The notes below the pieces were generated by a model, which was not told the origin of the DNA, did no database searches, and saw only the letters and a list, made by a program, of their open reading frames with translations. The position numbers were made by a program, and so were the translations under genes. DNA of 64,000 nucleotides, from positions 62,001 to 126,000 of the forward strand of contig NZ_JAIXTC010000022.1 in the NCBI RefSeq assembly GCF_027484365.1, read 5' to 3'. Below are positions 27,523-35,709 of the stretch, in pieces (position 1 is the stretch's first letter; each line of letters begins with the position of its first letter). The DNA is from Brevundimonas sp. (GTDB lineage Bacteria > Pseudomonadota > Alphaproteobacteria > Caulobacterales > Caulobacteraceae).

Positions 27523-30504
27523 TTAGAAGCGGGCGGTCAGACCGACGTAGTAGCGACGGCCGAGCAGGTCGTAGGTCGACGGGTCGGTGTTCGACGCGAC
27601 CGACGGCGAGTAGACCGGAGCCAGCTCGTCGGTGACGTTGTTGATGCCGGCGCGCAGGGCGATGGCGTCGTTCACGTTCCACGAGGCGTTCAGGTCGAAG
27701 TAGTGGATGCCGTCGATGACCTGGGCGCGGTTGTTGAAGTTCTCAACCGAACCCTGGTAGCGCCAGCGCACGCCCAGACCGATCGGGCCGTTGTTCCAGT
27801 TGAGCGAGGTCAGCGACTTCCACTCAGGCAGGGTCAGGCCGAACGAGTTCGAGATCGTGCCCGTACGGTTGGTGAAGGCAGCGCCCGGCAGGTCCTGGCG
27901 CTCCCAGTTTTCCAGCCAGGTGCCCGTGACGTTCAGGGCCAGTTGACCCCAATCCGGGGCGCCGAGATCGGCCAGCGCGGCGCGCCAGTCGACCTGGAAG
28001 TCCACGCCCGAGGTGCGCAGGGTGCCGAGGTTGGCGTTGGTCTCAAACGTGTTGGTCAGCTGACCCGTGCCCGGATCGCGCTGGAACAGCAGGCAGTAAG
28101 TGTTGCTCGGCGAGTAGGTCGGGTTCGAAACACCGTCGAAGTTGTAGCAGCGACGGAGCTGTTCGGTGACCGACACGGTGCCGACCACGTCCTCGATCTC
28201 GATCTTGTAGTAGTCGAGCGAGCCCGAGAGGTTCGACAGCCAGGGGTTCGAGAACGGCGACTGCCACACGATACCGCCGGTGACCGAGTCAGCGGTTTCC
28301 TCGAACAGGTTCGGGTTGCCGCCGGTCAGGCCCTGGGTCTGCTGGTTCGGGAAGGTGTAGGTGGCGATGATCTGGCTCGGAACGCCCTGCGCGAGGCAGA
28401 GGGTCTGGACCGAGGCCGCGCCGGCGGCGCCCGGAGCGCGATAGGCGCCGCGGATGTCGCACGGGTCACCCGAGAACTGACGGGCGCCGCTGGTGGACAC
28501 CGGAGTGCCGACCGACGGGAAGTTGACGTTCTGCGGGCCGAACAGCTCGCCGATCGACGGTGCGCGAACGGCGCGCTGGATGCCGCCGCGAACGCGCAGG
28601 CCGTCCACGATTTCCCAGTTCAGGTCCGCCTTGTAGGAGTCGACCTTGCCCACCGAGTCATAGCTGGACACGCGGTAGCCGAGGTTGGTTTCCAGGCTGC
28701 GGATGAACGGCAGATCGGCCAGCAACGGGATCAGGATTTCGCCGTAGCCTTCATAGACCTGGTCCGAACCCGAGAGCGACTGGCCGGCGTTGAAGCCGGC
28801 GTTGTCGAACTGGTTGGTCAGGGCGCCCGAAGCGGTCGGCAGCAGAGCCGTGGCCGAGAGGCCCGAGTCGGCGACGAAGCGGTAGTCCTGTTCGCGGAAG
28901 CTGCCGCCGAGGGCGACGCGGACTTCACCGGCCGGCAGGTCGAAGACGCCGCCCTGCAGGTTGACTTCAAAGACGCGCTGGTCGGTGACCGTCGTGTTCT
29001 TCGACAGACGGCCGATGTAGGCCGCGCAGGATGCCGACAGCGCCGACTCGCCGAAGGGGTTGAAACCGCCGGTGCAGAGCGTGCGGCCGCCGTCGGCCGC
29101 ATCCAGCAGACGCTGGACCGCCGAACGCGAGACGTTGCCCGACTGGGTCGTGACGTTGTCGACGCGACCGAACGAGATGTAGGCGTCGTAGGTCCAGTCG
29201 CGCGTGCCCGGCAGGTCGCCACGGAGACCCGTGGTCATCTGGTAGACCGAATAGGTTTCCGAACCCTGGCGCGGGCCGAGGGCGTTGAAGCGCTTGTTCA
29301 GCTGGAAGTTGGCGTTGGGGTTGGGACGGCTGTTCAGGACGGCGCGCAGTTCGGCCGAGATGAACGGATTGGTCGTGGGAACGCGGAAGCCCGTGCCCGA
29401 CGCAGCCGGCGTGGGGGCCAGGACGTTGGCGGTCTCGTACTGCGAGAACAGGAACTCGGTGTAGACTTCTGCGGACGGGTTGATCTCGTAGCTGGCCGAG
29501 GCGAACGCGTTGTAACGCGTCTGCGGCAGGATCATGTAGTTCAGGCCGGCCGTATTGTAGATGAAGTCGGTCTGTTGCAGCGGGCCCGGGGTCCGGAAGC
29601 CTTCGTAGTCGATGCCGCCCGGGCTGACGAAGTCACGAGCGCCCTGATAGGCGAACAGCGTGCCGTTGTTGTTGAAGCCGAAGGTGTTGGTGTTGGTCGC
29701 GCCCGTGATGAAGCTGGCGACGACGGCTTGCGACGGCAGGTTGGTGCCTTCGAAGACCGTCGAACCCAGCGGCGACGTGCCCGAGAAACCGCCGATCGCG
29801 GCGAAGTCGCGGTCACGGTTGTAGAGCAGCTCGCGGTTCGAATAGCCGAGCGACAGGACGGCGTGGCCACGGCCGTCGGCCAGGTCGCCGCCGACGGTCA
29901 GGCTGACCGAGTCGGTGCCGGCGTCGTTACGGTCGGATTCGCCGTACTGCAGGTCGAGCTGGACGCCTTCGAAGTCGTTGTTGAGCAGGAAGTTCAGCAC
30001 GCCGGCCACGGCGTCCGAGCCGTAGGTCGACGAGGCGCCGCCGGTGATCGTCTCGATCGACGAGATCAGGGCGGTCGGCAGGATGTTCAGGTCGACGACC
30101 GACGAGGCGTTCGACGGGATGACCCGGCGGCCGTTCAGCAGCACCAGGGTGCGGCCGGTGCCGAGGCCGCGCAGCTGCACGTTGGCCTGACCGCCGGCCG
30201 ACGGGTTGTTCGACGAGGCGTTCGCGGCGGGCGTGAACTGCGGCAGGTCGTTGATGAGGGTGTCGATGTTGACCGAACCCGTCGCCTGGAAGTCTTCCTG
30301 CGAGACCGTGACGATCGGCGAGTTGGCGACATAGTCCTGACGGACGATGCGCGAACCCGTGACCACGATGTCGTCAACGGAATCGTCTTCCTGGGCGTCC
30401 TGCGCCATGGCGGGCGCAGCCATCAGGCTGGCGGCGGCGACCAGGGCCGCGCCGGCGAACATCGAGGTGCCGAGAAGTCGGCGACGGTAGGTGGTGTCGG
30501 TCAA
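27523..30504 (-). CDS. TonB-dependent outer-membrane receptor
   Basis: About 993 residues. A TTG start at 30504 is chosen because GGAGAAG lies eight bases upstream and it opens a signal peptide (TDTTYRRRLLGTSMFAGAAL ... PAMAQD); the open frame continues upstream without a signal. The plug begins DDIVVTGSRIVRQDY and includes the LRGLGTGRTLVLLNGRR block; a long 22-strand barrel region ends in Phe (GLTARF), as expected for BAM-dependent insertion. The ligand is unknown; this oxar-like VTGSRI type is often used for glycans or peptides in Caulobacterales. Confidence 0.92.
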   Translation of the reverse strand: MTDTTYRRRLLGTSMFAGAALVAAASLMAAPAMAQDAQEDDSVDDIVVTGSRIVRQDYVANSPIVTVSQEDFQATGSVNIDTLINDLPQFTPAANASSNNPSAGGQANVQLRGLGTGRTLVLLNGRRVIPSNASSVVDLNILPTALISSIETITGGASSTYGSDAVAGVLNFLLNNDFEGVQLDLQYGESDRNDAGTDSVSLTVGGDLADGRGHAVLSLGYSNRELLYNRDRDFAAIGGFSGTSPLGSTVFEGTNLPSQAVVASFITGATNTNTFGFNNNGTLFAYQGARDFVSPGGIDYEGFRTPGPLQQTDFIYNTAGLNYMILPQTRYNAFASASYEINPSAEVYTEFLFSQYETANVLAPTPAASGTGFRVPTTNPFISAELRAVLNSRPNPNANFQLNKRFNALGPRQGSETYSVYQMTTGLRGDLPGTRDWTYDAYISFGRVDNVTTQSGNVSRSAVQRLLDAADGGRTLCTGGFNPFGESALSASCAAYIGRLSKNTTVTDQRVFEVNLQGGVFDLPAGEVRVALGGSFREQDYRFVADSGLSATALLPTASGALTNQFDNAGFNAGQSLSGSDQVYEGYGEILIPLLADLPFIRSLETNLGYRVSSYDSVGKVDSYKADLNWEIVDGLRVRGGIQRAVRAPSIGELFGPQNVNFPSVGTPVSTSGARQFSGDPCDIRGAYRAPGAAGAASVQTLCLAQGVPSQIIATYTFPNQQTQGLTGGNPNLFEETADSVTGGIVWQSPFSNPWLSNLSGSLDYYKIEIEDVVGTVSVTEQLRRCYNFDGVSNPTYSPSNTYCLLFQRDPGTGQLTNTFETNANLGTLRTSGVDFQVDWRAALADLGAPDWGQLALNVTGTWLENWERQDLPGAAFTNRTGTISNSFGLTLPEWKSLTSLNWNNGPIGLGVRWRYQGSVENFNNRAQVIDGIHYFDLNASWNVNDAIALRAGINNVTDELAPVYSPSVASNTDPSTYDLLGRRYYVGLTARF

Positions 30505-30752
30505 AGGGGCTTCTCCATGAGCATTCTGTTTTGAGGTCGGACCTTTGGCCCGCCCGTTCCGGACCCGCGCGGACGCAAATCTGGAACTTGCGCGCAGCGA
30601 TACCGCACGCCGTGGATCGGTCAATGAGCATGGCTGAACCGCGACGCTTTCGTGAAAGAATGTCACATTCAGACCACGCACCTGCCCCATTGGCTCAAGG
30701 GGCAAGATATCGCGTAAGAAGCGTGGGATCGCTCGTCTTGGGGACACCGAAC

Positions 30753-31298
30753 ATGCGCAACAAATCACGGTTTCTGACTGTGTCCGGGCTCGCCCTGGCA
30801 GCGGCGGTCCTCGCGGCGCCGATCGGCGTCCATGCGCAAGACGCGACGCCTTCCAGGCCCGCGTTGCTGGAGGGTTTGCTGGCCTGTCGGGCGATCACCG
30901 CGACGGACGCGCGGCTGGCCTGTTTCGACGCCGCGGCCGCCGCCTTCGACACCGCCGAACAGCAGGGCGAGGTGACGGTGATCGACCGGACGCAGGCGCG
31001 CGAGACCCGCACCCGACTGTTCGGCCTGGACCTCGACACAGCCAATCTGTTCGGCCGCCTGCGACAGGATGACCCAGTCGACGCGATCGAGACCACTCTG
31101 ACCAGCGGCCGGCAGGACGGACGGGGCCAGTGGACCTTCGTCCTCGCCGACGGTTCGACCTGGCGTCAGATCGACATGGAGCGCGTCACCAGCCGCGTCG
31201 CTCCCGGGGCCCCGGTACGGATCCGCCAGGGCGCGGTGGGCAGCTACCTGCTGAGCGTCGGCGGTGCGCGGTCGGTGCGCGCCCGTCGCGAACGCTGA
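30753..31298 (+). CDS. Exported protein with a C-x-x-I-x-D-x-R-L-A-C-F-D motif
   Basis: 181 residues with a signal peptide (MRNKSRFLTVSGLALAAAVL ... VHAQ). Mature start contains LLACRAITATDARLACFDAAA, a Cys pair like that in the N-terminal region of VasI-type proteins, then a C-terminal beta-rich part (GQWTFVLADGSTWRQID). There are no type VI genes nearby, so no secretion role is claimed. The chosen ATG is the one that starts the signal. It diverges from the TonB receptor across 248 bases with no other gene; the next gene starts 16 bases downstream. Confidence 0.75.
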   Translation: MRNKSRFLTVSGLALAAAVLAAPIGVHAQDATPSRPALLEGLLACRAITATDARLACFDAAAAAFDTAEQQGEVTVIDRTQARETRTRLFGLDLDTANLFGRLRQDDPVDAIETTLTSGRQDGRGQWTFVLADGSTWRQIDMERVTSRVAPGAPVRIRQGAVGSYLLSVGGARSVRARRER

Positions 31299-31314
31299 AC
31301 CCGCCGTCAAAACC

Positions 31315-32664
31315 GTGAACGGTCACGGTCCCGAATCAGCGGCGCGGCTCCAGACCCTCAATCAGGCCGTCGCGGCCCGTCCCGCGAGCGCCGTGGCGGA
31401 ACACAATCTGGCCGCCGCCCTCGGGGACATGGGGGACGCCGAAGGAGCTCTGGCGGCCGTCCGGCGGGCCTTCGCCAAGGGCGGCGACGCGCCGGAGACC
31501 TGGCTGGTGTTCGCCCGCGCCCTGATATCGTCGAGCCGGCTCACGGAGGCCGAGGAAGCCCTGCGTCAGACCCTGTCGCGTCGCCCGGACTATGCCGACG
31601 CCTTGCGGGACCAGGCCCAGCTCATCTGGATGCGGAGCGGTGACGCCGGGGCGGCCCTGGCGGCCATCGACGCCCGGCTCCGATCGGCGCCGACCGCTCA
31701 GCTCGCCGGCCTGCGCGCAGGGATCATGCGGGACATAATCGGCGACGAGGCGGCCTATCGCTGGCTGGAACCGTGGTTGAACGGGGCCCACCCCGCCTTC
31801 CTCGACGCCACCGCCTCGGCCGCCGCCTCGGGCTTCGATCCGGCGCTGGCCCTGAAGCACGCCGAGGCTGCAGCGGCCGCCGCGCCCGGCGATGCGGAGG
31901 CCCGGGTGACGCGGCTGGCGGCCCTGATGGCCTGCGGCCGATCCGTCGAGGCCCTGCCGGGACTGGAGGCGCATCTGGCGACCGCGCCCGACGATCAGTA
32001 CGCCCAGGCCCTGCGCTACACCGCGTGGCGGGTCGTGGGCGACGCGCGGGCCCTGTCCGCCGGGGACTATCGCAGCCTGACCGCTGCGTTCGACCTGGCC
32101 GCGCCCGCCGGCGAGGATCGCGAGACCTGGCTGGCCGATGCGGCGGCGGGCCTGCGCGCCCTCCATCCGTTTCGGGCCCAGCCCCTGGGCCAGTCGATCC
32201 GGTCCGGGGTCCAGGCGGCGCTCGATCCGCGCTTCGCGGGCGTTCCGGCCATCGATGCGATCTTCAGCGCCCTGGCCGACCCCATCCACCGCTTCACCGC
32301 CTCCATGGCCGGCCGGGACGACCCGATGAGTCGCCGCGCAGGGCGAGGCTTCGAGATCATCGGCGCCTGGTCCGTGCGGCTCAGGGCCGGCGGTCGCCAC
32401 AGCGACCATATCCATCCCAACGGCTGGGTCTCCTCGGCCCTCTATGTCGAGACGCCGGAGCCTTCGCCGGATCAGCCGAAGGCCGGGTGGCTGAGGTTCG
32501 GCGCCTGTCGCCTGGGCGTGGGCCTTGAGCTTCCGCCGGAGCACTGGATCGAACCGAAACCCGGCCGCGTCGCCCTGTTCCCGTCCTGGATGTGGCACGG
32601 CACCGAGCCGTTCACCGGCGCCGGCGAGCGCCTGACCGTCGCCTTCGATGTGCAGCCGCAGTGA
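31315..32664 (+). CDS. TPR protein with C-terminal 2OG-Fe(II) oxygenase domain
   Basis: 449 residues from a GTG start 16 bases after the previous gene; an ATG at 31264 inside that gene is possible but less likely. Residues 1-270 are TPR-like helical repeats (AVAEHNLAAALGDMGDAEGA). The C-terminal part has HSDHIHPNGWVSSALYVETP and KPGRVALFPSWMWHGTEPF with GERLTVAFD, matching the putative 2OG-Fe(II) oxygenase family (2OG-FeII_Oxy_5), with His residues for iron and the late Arg for 2-oxoglutarate. Likely a protein hydroxylase; the target is unknown. Confidence 0.8.
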   Translation: MNGHGPESAARLQTLNQAVAARPASAVAEHNLAAALGDMGDAEGALAAVRRAFAKGGDAPETWLVFARALISSSRLTEAEEALRQTLSRRPDYADALRDQAQLIWMRSGDAGAALAAIDARLRSAPTAQLAGLRAGIMRDIIGDEAAYRWLEPWLNGAHPAFLDATASAAASGFDPALALKHAEAAAAAAPGDAEARVTRLAALMACGRSVEALPGLEAHLATAPDDQYAQALRYTAWRVVGDARALSAGDYRSLTAAFDLAAPAGEDRETWLADAAAGLRALHPFRAQPLGQSIRSGVQAALDPRFAGVPAIDAIFSALADPIHRFTASMAGRDDPMSRRAGRGFEIIGAWSVRLRAGGRHSDHIHPNGWVSSALYVETPEPSPDQPKAGWLRFGACRLGVGLELPPEHWIEPKPGRVALFPSWMWHGTEPFTGAGERLTVAFDVQPQ

Positions 32665-32770
32665 GGCAGTAGGCAGTAGGCAGTGCGGTGGCTCTGCTCA
32701 CGGACTGCGCGCACAGGGCGATTGCGGGTCCGGAAGGCAGGCATCTCTACTGCCTACTGCCTACTGCCTC
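32663..32770. repeat. Perfect 22-bp inverted repeat built of GGCAGTA units
   Basis: The left arm (32663-32684) is GAGGCAGT followed by two more AGGCAGT units; the right arm (32749-32770) is its exact reverse complement; 64 bases lie between. It fills the whole gap between the convergent oxygenase and fliE genes and overlaps the oxygenase stop codon. It could act as a bidirectional transcription barrier or be an intergenic mobile repeat. Confidence 0.85.
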
Positions 32771-32771
32771 C

Positions 32772-33077
32772 TCAGATCGGCATCCGCATGATCTCCTGGT
32801 ACGCCGAGATCACCTGGTCGCGCACCGCGATGACAGTCTGCAGCGAGGCCTCGGCGCTGGAGATCGAGGTGACCACGTCGATCATCGAGCCCTGCCCCTG
32901 AACCGCCTGGGTCATGTTGGTCTCGGCGGCCCGCGTCTGCTGGGTCATGTCCCCCATGACGTTGGACAGCAGTTGCGAGAAGTCCGGACCGCCGCCGGTC
33001 GCGGCGCCGGCCGTCGCTCCGCCGGTTCCTTGCGCCTGGGCGTAGGCGCGGGTCGCCATCAACGGATTCACCGACAT
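32772..33077 (-). CDS. fliE: Flagellar hook-basal body protein FliE
   Basis: 101 residues. The C-terminal half (MIDVVTSISSAEASLQTVIA ... VRDQVISAYQEIMRMPI) is the conserved FliE signature; the N-terminal half is Gly/Ala rich. FliE joins the MS ring to the proximal rod. It is the last gene of flgB-flgC-fliE, separated from flgC by a short palindromic repeat. Confidence 0.95.
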   Translation of the reverse strand: MSVNPLMATRAYAQAQGTGGATAGAATGGGPDFSQLLSNVMGDMTQQTRAAETNMTQAVQGQGSMIDVVTSISSAEASLQTVIAVRDQVISAYQEIMRMPI

Positions 33078-33099
33078 CGATCAGGACTCTTTTCTGGTG

Positions 33100-33147
33100 G
33101 ACCATGATCTGATCCGAAAACCGCTCACACTTTTCGGGATCATGGTC
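33100..33147. repeat. Palindromic intergenic repeat between flgC and fliE
   Basis: GACCATGATC and CCGAAAA on the left pair with TTTTCGG and GATCATGGTC on the right, leaving four unpaired bases and a 10-base loop. The right end overlaps the flgC stop codon. It resembles short palindromic repeats common between alphaproteobacterial genes. Inside an operon it could stall transcription or protect the upstream mRNA. Confidence 0.75.
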
Positions 33148-33580
33148 AGCGTTTGAGGATGTCGAGGGTGCGGCTTTCCATCGACCGCGCTGTCTCGATG
33201 ACGTTCAGGTTGGCTTCATAGGCCCGCTGCGCCTCGCGCATGTCCATGGCCTCGATCAGAGTGTCCACATTGGGCCGCAGGACGTAGCCGTCGCCGTCGG
33301 CGGCGGGGTGTGTCGGATCGTATTCGCGGCGGAAATCGCTCTCGTCCGGCCGGACCTCGGCGAGCGAAACCCCCGTCGCCCCGTCGACCTGGCGGGCCTC
33401 GAAGACCGGGATCTGGCGGCGATAGGGATTGCCCCCGGCCGTCGTGGCGGTCGATTCTGCGTTGGCGATGTTCTCGGCGATGATCCGCATGCGCGACTGC
33501 TGCGCGGTCAGGGCGGAGGCGGCGACGGCCATGGCGCTGTTGCGCGGCGTGCCGTTGCGGCCGTTGATCGGGTCAGTCAT
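33146..33580 (-). CDS. flgC: Flagellar proximal rod protein FlgC
   Basis: 144 residues. Begins with the rod-protein helix AMAVAASALTAQQSRMRIIAENIANAESTAT and ends RAYEANLNVIETARSMESRTLDILKR, the paired terminal helices typical of FlgC. Exported through the flagellar type III system and forms the proximal rod with FlgB and FliE. Starts 19 bases after flgB. Confidence 0.96.
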   Translation of the reverse strand: MTDPINGRNGTPRNSAMAVAASALTAQQSRMRIIAENIANAESTATTAGGNPYRRQIPVFEARQVDGATGVSLAEVRPDESDFRREYDPTHPAADGDGYVLRPNVDTLIEAMDMREAQRAYEANLNVIETARSMESRTLDILKR

Positions 33581-33599
33581 GCGGCGCGTCCCTCAAGGC

Positions 33600-34004
33600 T
33601 CATCGACCCGGGACCTTGGCCGCGAGACCGATCATGGCCATCGACTTTGTGTAGAGGCCGATCGCCGCGTCATAAGCCATGCGGCTCTCGGCCATCTTCA
33701 GCATCTGCTCCTCGACCACCACCGCATTGCCGTCGAGCGTGGTTTCGGAATCGGGTGAAGCCTCCGAGGTGAAGCGCGCCACGGGCGTATTGACCGACAT
33801 GTGACCGGCCGAGGTCTGGACCATGCGCAGCCCGCCCCCCTCCCGCATCGCGGCGGCGAAGTCCGTCGGGGCCTTCAGATCGCGACCGACGTAGCCCGGC
33901 GTATCGGAGTTGGCGACGTTCTGGGCGATCAGACGCTGGCGCTCGTCAAGCCAGGTCATTCGGCCCTTGATCTGGCTCAGAAGGGGGATGTCTGCGACGC
34001 CCAT
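33600..34004 (-). CDS. flgB: Flagellar proximal rod protein FlgB
   Basis: 134 residues with the N-terminal rod motif RLIAQNVANSDTPGYVGRDL and a C-terminal helix containing VVVEEQMLKMAESRMAYDAA, as in FlgB. First gene of flgB-flgC-fliE and preceded by a CtrA-type promoter. It diverges from fliO across 177 bases. Confidence 0.95.
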   Translation of the reverse strand: MGVADIPLLSQIKGRMTWLDERQRLIAQNVANSDTPGYVGRDLKAPTDFAAAMREGGGLRMVQTSAGHMSVNTPVARFTSEASPDSETTLDGNAVVVEEQMLKMAESRMAYDAAIGLYTKSMAMIGLAAKVPGR

Positions 34005-34084
34005 CGGGATCGTCCTCGTTCCAGCTTTCTACGACCCGATTCACGGCCTTGGCGCAGGAGCCTCGGCCGATCGGGATCGCTGTG

Positions 34085-34122
34085 GGCAGAAAATGCCGCC
34101 TTCATGGTTAACGAGGGCTTAT
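34085..34122 (-). promoter_or_regulatory. CtrA-type promoter region of flgBC-fliE (and possibly fliOP)
   Basis: On the minus strand ATAA-N7-TTAACCAT (34122-34108) matches the CtrA box with one mismatch, followed after exactly 10 bases by GGCATTTTCTGCC (34097-34085), the same arrangement as in front of fliQ. A second TTAACC...GGTTAA pair (34134-34150, spacer 9) lies nearer to fliO and may serve the divergent fliO-fliP operon. Confidence 0.65.
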
Positions 34123-34181
34123 CTAAACGCGACGTTAACCACGTTGGTTAAAGTTCGCGGGGTTCTCCGGGGCCCTTCAGA

Positions 34182-34451
34182 ATGAACTTCCTCGATCTCG
34201 CCCGCGCCATCTTCGGCCTGGCCTTCACCCTAGGCCTGATCGGCCTCGCCGCCTGGGCCGCGCGTCGCTATGCGCCCCAGCTGATGGCAAGGCTCAACGC
34301 CGAGCGGGGCGAGCGACGGCTGAAGGTCGTCGAGACCCTCGTCCTCGACCCCGCCCGCCGCCTCGTCCTGGTCCAGATCGACGATGAGGAGCGACTGCTC
34401 CTGCTCGGCGAAGGGCGCGAGCTCATCGAACCGCGGGGCGTCGAGAAATGA
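34182..34451 (+). CDS. fliO: Flagellar biosynthesis protein FliO
   Basis: 89 residues: one N-terminal transmembrane helix (FLDLARAIFGLAFTLGLIGL) then a short cytoplasmic domain with RRLKVVETLVLDPARRLVLVQID, the conserved FliO segment. It assists assembly of the FliP complex. Its stop overlaps the fliP start by 4 bases, as usual for fliO-fliP. Confidence 0.92.
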   Translation: MNFLDLARAIFGLAFTLGLIGLAAWAARRYAPQLMARLNAERGERRLKVVETLVLDPARRLVLVQIDDEERLLLLGEGRELIEPRGVEK

Positions 34452-35302
34452 GCCGGGCCGTCGCCGTCCGTCCCCGAAGGGCAAGGCAGAAATGGTTCGC
34501 GGTCCCGACCCGCGCGGAGTTCCTCAACGCGCTCAAACTTTCCGCGATCACCACCCTGCTCTGTCTGATATGGCCGCTCGCTGCCTTCGCCCAGGACGTG
34601 GCGGCGGCAGGGGGCGCGGGTTCCGCGATCAATGTCGACCTCGGCACCGGGGCCGGCCTGACCGAACGGGTCGTCCAGCTGGTCGGCCTCATGACCGTCC
34701 TGTCGCTCGCGCCGTCGATCGTCATCATGACCACCAGTTTCGTGCGCATCATCGTGGTCCTGTCGCTGTTACGGACCGCCCTGGGCATGCAGCAGTCGCC
34801 GCCGAACGCGGTTCTGGTGTCCCTCGCCCTGTTCCTGAGCGCCATCGTCATGGCCCCGACCTGGCAGGACGCCTATGATTCGGGCATCCGTCCCCTGATG
34901 GATCAGCAGATGGAACTGCCCCAGGCGTTCGATCTGGCGGCGGAACCTGTGAAGACTTTCATGCTCGCCCAGGTGGACCAGGGAGACCTCGCCCTGTTCA
35001 CCCGGCTCAGCCGTCTGGAGGCCCCCACGACGGCTGCCGAACTCCCCCTCCGGGTCATCGTGCCAAGCTTCATGATCTCGGAGTTGAAGAAGGCCTTCGA
35101 AATCGGATTTCTTCTTTTCGTTCCGTTCCTTGTGATCGATCTGGTGGTCGCCAGCGTGCTCATGTCGATGGGTATGATGATGTTGCCGCCGGTGGTGATT
35201 TCCCTGCCGTTCAAGCTGATCTTCTTCGTCCTCGTCGACGGCTGGAGACTGGTCGCGGGAAGCCTCGTCGAGAGCTTCCGACAGGCGTCGGGCGCGGGCT
35301 AG
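34448..35302 (+). CDS. fliP: Flagellar export apparatus protein FliP
   Basis: 284 residues. A cleavable-looking N-terminal segment (LLCLIWPLAAFAQD) is preceded by a rather long basic leader of about 40 residues; a later start is conceivable, but the ATG overlapping the fliO stop is kept. Conserved blocks: VLSLAPSIVIMTTSFVRI, LRTALGMQQSPPNAVL, MMMLPPVVISLPFKLIFFVL. Forms the core of the FliPQR export pore. Confidence 0.95.
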   Translation: MSRAVAVRPRRARQKWFAVPTRAEFLNALKLSAITTLLCLIWPLAAFAQDVAAAGGAGSAINVDLGTGAGLTERVVQLVGLMTVLSLAPSIVIMTTSFVRIIVVLSLLRTALGMQQSPPNAVLVSLALFLSAIVMAPTWQDAYDSGIRPLMDQQMELPQAFDLAAEPVKTFMLAQVDQGDLALFTRLSRLEAPTTAAELPLRVIVPSFMISELKKAFEIGFLLFVPFLVIDLVVASVLMSMGMMMLPPVVISLPFKLIFFVLVDGWRLVAGSLVESFRQASGAG

Positions 35303-35418
35303 GTTCCCACCCTCAAAGGCTTTGAGAGCCATTGGCGCTTGCCAAGTCGCCCAAAAGGCGTGTTGATCCCCCCGTCGTCGCTCCGGGAATCGGAGCGAGC
35401 TTTTCGGGAAACGTACCC

Positions 35419-35697
35419 ATGACCACCCAAGCTGAACTCATCGCCGCCGTCGCCAAGGACGCTGGTGTCTCGCAGGCCGACGCCGGCCGCGTGCTGGAAG
35501 CCATCGTCAAGAACATCCATTCGTCGCTGACCGGCGGCGGCGATGTCCGCATCTCCAACCTGGGCGTTTTCGACACCGCCGCCCGCGCCGCCCGCGAAGG
35601 CCGTAACCCCGCGACGGGCGCGACCATCAAGATCGCCGCCTCCAAGGCCGTGCGCTTCCGCGTGTCGAAGCCGCTCAAGGATGCGGTCAACAAGTAA
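35419..35697 (+). CDS. HU family DNA-binding protein
   Basis: 92-residue histone-like protein. Helical N-terminus (MTTQAELIAAVAKDAGVSQA), then RISNLGVFDTAARAAREGRN and NPATGATIKIAASKAVRFR, the DNA-gripping arm with the conserved Pro. ATG at 35419 was preferred over the longer frame because it matches the HU length. Role in nucleoid bending and compaction. The 116-base gap after fliP probably holds its promoter. Confidence 0.9.
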   Translation: MTTQAELIAAVAKDAGVSQADAGRVLEAIVKNIHSSLTGGGDVRISNLGVFDTAARAAREGRNPATGATIKIAASKAVRFRVSKPLKDAVNK

Positions 35698-35709
35698 GAC
35701 TGACGGGTT

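Noticed and set aside
27703..30534. 943-codon open frame opposite the TonB receptor
   Set aside because: Arg/Val/Gly-rich composition without motifs; it exists only because the receptor's codons lack stops in that frame.
30753..31298. Type VI secretion-associated VasI protein
   Set aside because: Only the short Cys-pair motif resembles VasI and there is no other type VI gene nearby.
32663..32770. Possible CRISPR-like array of short repeats
   Set aside because: The GGCAGTA units are adjacent without spacers and occur as one inverted pair; there are no cas genes.
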